DNA of 64,000 nucleotides, taken from Candidatus Leptofilum proximum. GTDB taxonomy: Bacteria; Chloroflexota; Anaerolineae; Promineifilales; Promineifilaceae. Below are positions 61,940 through 64,000 of the stretch, piece after piece. Every line of letters begins with the position of its first letter. Position 1 is the first letter of the stretch. The notes below the pieces were generated by a model. The model worked only from the letters and a program-made list of their open reading frames with translations, was not told where the DNA came from and searched no databases. The translations under genes were made by a program, and so were the position numbers. The stretch spans positions 4,836,001-4,900,000 of the forward strand of contig JADJXK010000002.1 in NCBI GenBank assembly GCA_016710325.1, given 5' to 3'.

Positions 61940-63154
61940 TTACCGATTACGGATTACCGCCTTCAGGCGCTCCAGCGCCTCCGCCAGCAGCCAGCGGGGA
62001 CAGGCCAGGTTGATGCGCTCGAAGCCTGCGCCTTCGGGGCCGAAGATTTCACCTTCGTCCAGGTAGAGGCGGGCGTCTTCAAAAATGAGCTTTTTGCGTT
62101 CAGCGGGCGAAATGTCCAGGACGCGGCAGTCCAGCCAGACCAGGTAGGTGCCTTCGGCGGGCAGCAGGTAAAGCTGGGGCAGGTGCTCTTCCAGGTAGTC
62201 GCGCATGAAGTTGTAGTTGCCTTCGACGTAGGCCATAACGGCCGTTAACCACGGTTCACCAAAATTATAAGCCGCCTCGGTGGCCACCACGCCAAAGGTG
62301 TTGGTGCCCATGAGGCCCGTGCGCTCAATCGTTTTGCCAAACGGGGTGCGCAGCGCTTCGTTGGGGATGATGATGTTAGACAGCTTCAGCCCGGCGAGGT
62401 TAAACGTCTTGCTGGGTGCGGTGCAGACGATGCTGTTCTGGGCAAAACGCTCGCTGATGCAGGCAAAGCTGGTGAATTCTACGCCTGGATAGATCAGGTC
62501 GCAGTGAATCTCGTCAGAGACGACCAACACATCATTGTCCAGACAGATTTTGCCAAAACGCGTCAGCTCCTCGGCGGTCCAGACGCGGCTGACGGGGTTG
62601 TGCGGGCTGCACAAAATGGCCATCTTCACCGCCGGGTCGGCAGCTTTGGCGACCAGGTCGTCGAAGTCCATCTGGTAATGGCCGTCTCGCAGCAGCAGCG
62701 AGTTAGACACCACTTCACGGCCGTTGTTTTCGATGGCAAAGGTAAATGGATGGTAGACGGGCCGCTGAATGAGGATTTTGTCGCCCGGCTGGGTGTACGT
62801 TTGGATCATCAAGTTGAGCGCGGGCACCACGCCGGGGGTCAGCACAATCCACTCTTTTTGGATGGAACGGCCGTAGCGCCGGGCAAACCAGTTGATCACC
62901 GCCTCGTAGTAAGAATCCGTGGGCATGGCGTAGCCAAACACGCCTCGTTTGGCTCGCTCCACCACCGCCTCAATCACCGGCAGCGGGCAGCGAAAATCCA
63001 TGTCGGCCACCCACAGCGGCAGCAGGCGCTCGTCGCCATGTTTGGCATGGGCGTGGTCGCCCTGCGTGGCGTTGTGCTCCGCATCAAAAATAAACTCCCA
63101 CTTGATGCTGTTAATGCCAAATTTGTTGACTTCAGTGTCGAAATCGAAGCTCAT
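61940..63154 (-). CDS. MalY/PatB-type pyridoxal-phosphate aminotransferase (C-S lyase)
   Basis: 404 residues from ATG 63154, chosen for the AGGAG about 10 nt upstream on the minus strand. Fold-type I features: LPLWVADMDFRCPLPVIEAV at 33-52, the CSPHNPVSRVW motif near 183, VVSDEIHCDLIYPG near 213 and the PLP lysine in CTAPSKTFNLAGL near 250. This matches PatB/MalY cystathionine beta-lyases, which split C-S bonds of cystathionine to homocysteine. Some relatives are aminotransferases. Confidence 0.9.
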   Translation of the reverse strand: MSFDFDTEVNKFGINSIKWEFIFDAEHNATQGDHAHAKHGDERLLPLWVADMDFRCPLPVIEAVVERAKRGVFGYAMPTDSYYEAVINWFARRYGRSIQKEWIVLTPGVVPALNLMIQTYTQPGDKILIQRPVYHPFTFAIENNGREVVSNSLLLRDGHYQMDFDDLVAKAADPAVKMAILCSPHNPVSRVWTAEELTRFGKICLDNDVLVVSDEIHCDLIYPGVEFTSFACISERFAQNSIVCTAPSKTFNLAGLKLSNIIIPNEALRTPFGKTIERTGLMGTNTFGVVATEAAYNFGEPWLTAVMAYVEGNYNFMRDYLEEHLPQLYLLPAEGTYLVWLDCRVLDISPAERKKLIFEDARLYLDEGEIFGPEGAGFERINLACPRWLLAEALERLKAVIRNR

Positions 63155-63180
63155 AAGTGATTGCTCCTGATAGAAAGATG

Positions 63181-63255
63181 ACAAGGTGAAGGGGTGAACG
63201 GGTGAAGGGGTGAAGGGGTCACCTTGTCACCCCTTCACCTCTTCACCCCTTCTCC
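63181..63255. repeat. GGGGTGAA repeats with inverted copies
   Basis: AAGGGGTGAACGGGTGAAGG and similar units are followed by reverse-complement CCCCTTCACCTCTTCACCCC. This can fold to a long hairpin between the PlsC-like and MalY genes, both on the minus strand. Confidence 0.75.
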
Positions 63256-63259
63256 CATC

Positions 63260-64000
63260 CTAAAACTCGCTGGTAGTCTCCCACGGATACACCGCCACCG
63301 CCTCCGCTGCGGCGCGGACGGCCGGATCGGCGGCGTAAACGCCGTGTTTTTCCGGGGGCAGCAGGGCGGCAATGTGCTGCATGATGTCGTGGCCGATGGC
63401 GTCCAGCTGCTCGCGGCGTTGTCGGCCACGGCCGTTTGCGCTGTACGGTCCAAACGGTTGACCAATACGAATGGTAAGCCTGGTACGCTGGCCTCGCCGC
63501 AGTGCCGAAAATGTTTCCGTCATGCCCGTAATGCCGATTGGCAAGATCGTTGCGCCGGTTCGCGTAGCCACGTAAGCAGTGCCGGGACGGGGCGGGCGCA
63601 GCACCTGGGCCCAGGCGCCGCCTTCGGGGAAAATGCCCAAAACGCCGTTTTGCTGCATGATGTATTCGGCCGCTTTCAGCGCGTAACGTGAAGTGGTGCC
63701 GCGCTCTACCGGATACACCTGCCACAATTCGGGAATCCACTTAACAATGGTGGGGGCAGCGGGACGATCCGTGCTGGCAAAAAATTCCAGCGGAAATGGC
63801 AGGGCGGCCAGTGCCGCCACGGGATCGGCAAAATAAAAATGATTACCGACTACCAGGAGCGGGCCGCTGCCTGGGATATTTTCTTCGCCGATGACCTCAA
63901 AATGAGTAAGGGTTTTCAGAGCCAGGCGGGAAAGCCGCCGCAAGACGCGGCGCATGGTGGGTCGGTGTGGGTAGCGGAATTCGGCGGGGATCTCACTCAT
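63260..64000 (-). CDS. PlsC-like 1-acyl-glycerol-3-phosphate acyltransferase
   Basis: 246 residues, ATG at the last base of the window. GPLLVVGNHFYFADPVAAL near 46-64 is the NHxxxxD catalytic box, in the variant NHFYFAD. GVLGIFPEGGAWAQ near 114-127 is the substrate-binding FPEG box. LPIGITGMTE near 152 is the third. It would add a second acyl chain in phospholipid synthesis. Upstream regulatory DNA lies beyond the window. Confidence 0.87.
   Translation of the reverse strand: MSEIPAEFRYPHRPTMRRVLRRLSRLALKTLTHFEVIGEENIPGSGPLLVVGNHFYFADPVAALAALPFPLEFFASTDRPAAPTIVKWIPELWQVYPVERGTTSRYALKAAEYIMQQNGVLGIFPEGGAWAQVLRPPRPGTAYVATRTGATILPIGITGMTETFSALRRGQRTRLTIRIGQPFGPYSANGRGRQRREQLDAIGHDIMQHIAALLPPEKHGVYAADPAVRAAAEAVAVYPWETTSEF

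Noticed and set aside
1..64000. tRNA, rRNA, group II intron or retron
   Set aside because: No cloverleaf with CCA end, rRNA core sequence or reverse-transcriptase YxDD protein was recognised by eye on either strand.

Overview
The window reads as a chromosome segment of a filamentous or sludge-type Chloroflexota (Anaerolineae/Caldilineae-like) bacterium. This placement is inference. It rests on mid-to-high GC coding sequence, very large STAND/WD40 and AAA_35 proteins with effector-associated domains, short intergenic inverted repeats, and a palindrome ACGGCCGT (often AACGGCCGTT) that recurs in genes and gaps across most of the window, much like HIP1 in cyanobacteria. No rRNA, tRNA or CRISPR array was seen.

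Layout. 1-425: an ISL3-type insertion sequence cut by the window edge. 0.6-6.1 kb: a TPR/HExxH protein (minus strand) and an SbcD/SbcC-like pair. 6.3-22 kb: a dense plus-strand defence operon of nine genes with overlaps or very short gaps: UvrD-type helicase-nuclease, membrane protein, type III-like Mod, ApeA-like HEPN protein, type III-like Res, GIY-YIG nuclease, D12-class adenine methyltransferase, HerA and NurA. Gene debris lies on both sides, including what looks like a BrxL C-terminus. 22.3-30.5 kb: an EAD-nSTAND1-WD40 protein with 16 nearly identical repeats, then an McrBC locus whose mcrB carries an in-frame amber codon and a frameshift. 30.7-32.0 kb: a FAD-dependent reductase. 32.0-32.9 kb: non-coding, with a complete 270-bp IS21-like miniature element flanked by a 5-bp duplication.

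32.9-55.25 kb: a mobilizable integrative element. It carries two sigma-like paralogues, a ribbon-helix-helix protein, a relaxase-like protein, a VirD4/TraG-like coupling protein split in two and without Walker residues, a Toprim primase-helicase (frameshifted) with 9-bp iteron arrays, excisionase-like HTH proteins, a decayed resolvase and an intact large serine recombinase. Inside it sits an AT-richer two-gene cargo (37.6-42.7 kb): EAD-TIR-AAA_35 followed by AAA_35-TM-TPR-LysM, a candidate envelope-spanning immunity system. The right end of the element lies inside a lamin-tail/phospholipase-D-like gene, which it truncates. The missing half of that gene is not visible in the window, so the left end is unresolved.

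55.2-64 kb: ordinary chromosome, with a TetR regulator and an ABC-2 exporter operon, hpt, a THUMP methyltransferase, a MalY/PatB aminotransferase and a PlsC-like acyltransferase.

Together the plus-strand stretch from 2.9 to 55 kb looks like a layered defence island. Modification-dependent or restriction systems (type III-like R-M, McrBC) stand beside signal-transducing suicide modules (EAD/TIR/STAND), carried on or next to mobile DNA.
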